NCBI GenBank assembly: GCA_024511395.1
Contig: JANELJ010000007.1
Coordinates: 1 to 17,750, forward strand
Length of the DNA: 17,750 bases
Source: Gammaproteobacteria bacterium
GTDB lineage: Bacteria; Pseudomonadota; Gammaproteobacteria; GRL18
Reading direction: 5' to 3'
Of the stretch, positions 17,714 to 17,750 are shown piece after piece. The translations under genes and the position numbers were made by a program. Each line of letters begins with the position of its first letter. Position 1 is the stretch's first letter. The notes beneath the pieces were generated by a model. It saw only the letters and a list, made by a program, of their open reading frames with translations, was not told the origin of the DNA and searched no databases.

Positions 17714-17750
17714 AGCGTTCAGCGTTCAGCGTTCAGCGTTCAGCGTTCAG
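17714..17750. repeat. AGCGTTC heptamer tandem repeat, cut by the window edge
   Basis: Five perfect units of AGCGTTC start at 17714, and the next unit is cut off at the window end, so the true length is unknown. The array lies 24 bp behind the bamE stop. A period of 7 without spacers rules out CRISPR. Confidence 0.9.

Noticed and set aside
17714..17750. CRISPR array
   Set aside because: The period is 7 bp with no spacers, so it is a simple tandem repeat.

Overview
The window is a gammaproteobacterial chromosome segment of moderate GC content, made up almost entirely of conserved housekeeping genes. The order (bamE)-(fur)-recN-nadK, divergent from hrcA-grpE-dnaK-dnaJ-(DsrE-like)-dapB-carA-carB-greA-DUF4149 and then yhbY, matches what I know of environmental Gammaproteobacteria that keep hrcA, such as purple sulfur, sulfur-oxidising and methanotroph lineages. 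A Tat-type DsrE-family protein fits a sulfur-metabolising lineage, but I cannot name a genus from sequence alone.

Layout. At 1-110 lie five copies of a ~23-bp repeat resembling the end of an IS21-type insertion sequence. They cut into the 5' end of a zeta-toxin-like P-loop kinase gene (minus strand, start at 200). In related genomes yhbY is usually followed outward by rlmE-ftsH, so this is a local rearrangement. yhbY (+) converges with a minus-strand block: yjdM, a DUF4149 membrane protein, greA, carB and carA. A 338-bp gap at 6540-6877 holds a carA promoter and a 110-bp inverted-repeat element with a nested hairpin. Next come dapB, the exported DsrE-like protein, dnaJ, dnaK and grpE. After them is an hrcA frame of 349 codons interrupted by two in-frame stop codons. 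nadK and recN run on the plus strand. fur (minus) and bamE (plus) are divergent at the right end. A heptamer tandem repeat runs off the window edge after bamE.

How the genes work together. The chaperone cluster (grpE, dnaK, dnaJ) carries three sites that read as sigma-32 promoters, upstream of hrcA, grpE and dnaK. All have a CTTGAA-type -35 element and exactly 13 bp of spacing. No CIRCE operator is visible, and hrcA, the CIRCE repressor gene, is broken. The coherent reading is a change from dual HrcA/sigma-32 control to sigma-32 alone. A hairpin terminator between dnaK and dnaJ probably lowers dnaJ output relative to dnaK. carA and carB make carbamoyl phosphate for arginine and pyrimidines, and dapB serves lysine and diaminopimelate synthesis.

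I found no clearly new multi-gene system. The most notable points are the doubly interrupted hrcA with its sigma-32 promoter set, the 110-bp nested palindrome before carA, a short repeat family placed directly behind several stop codons (carA, fur, bamE, perhaps recN), and the IS-truncated toxin remnant.
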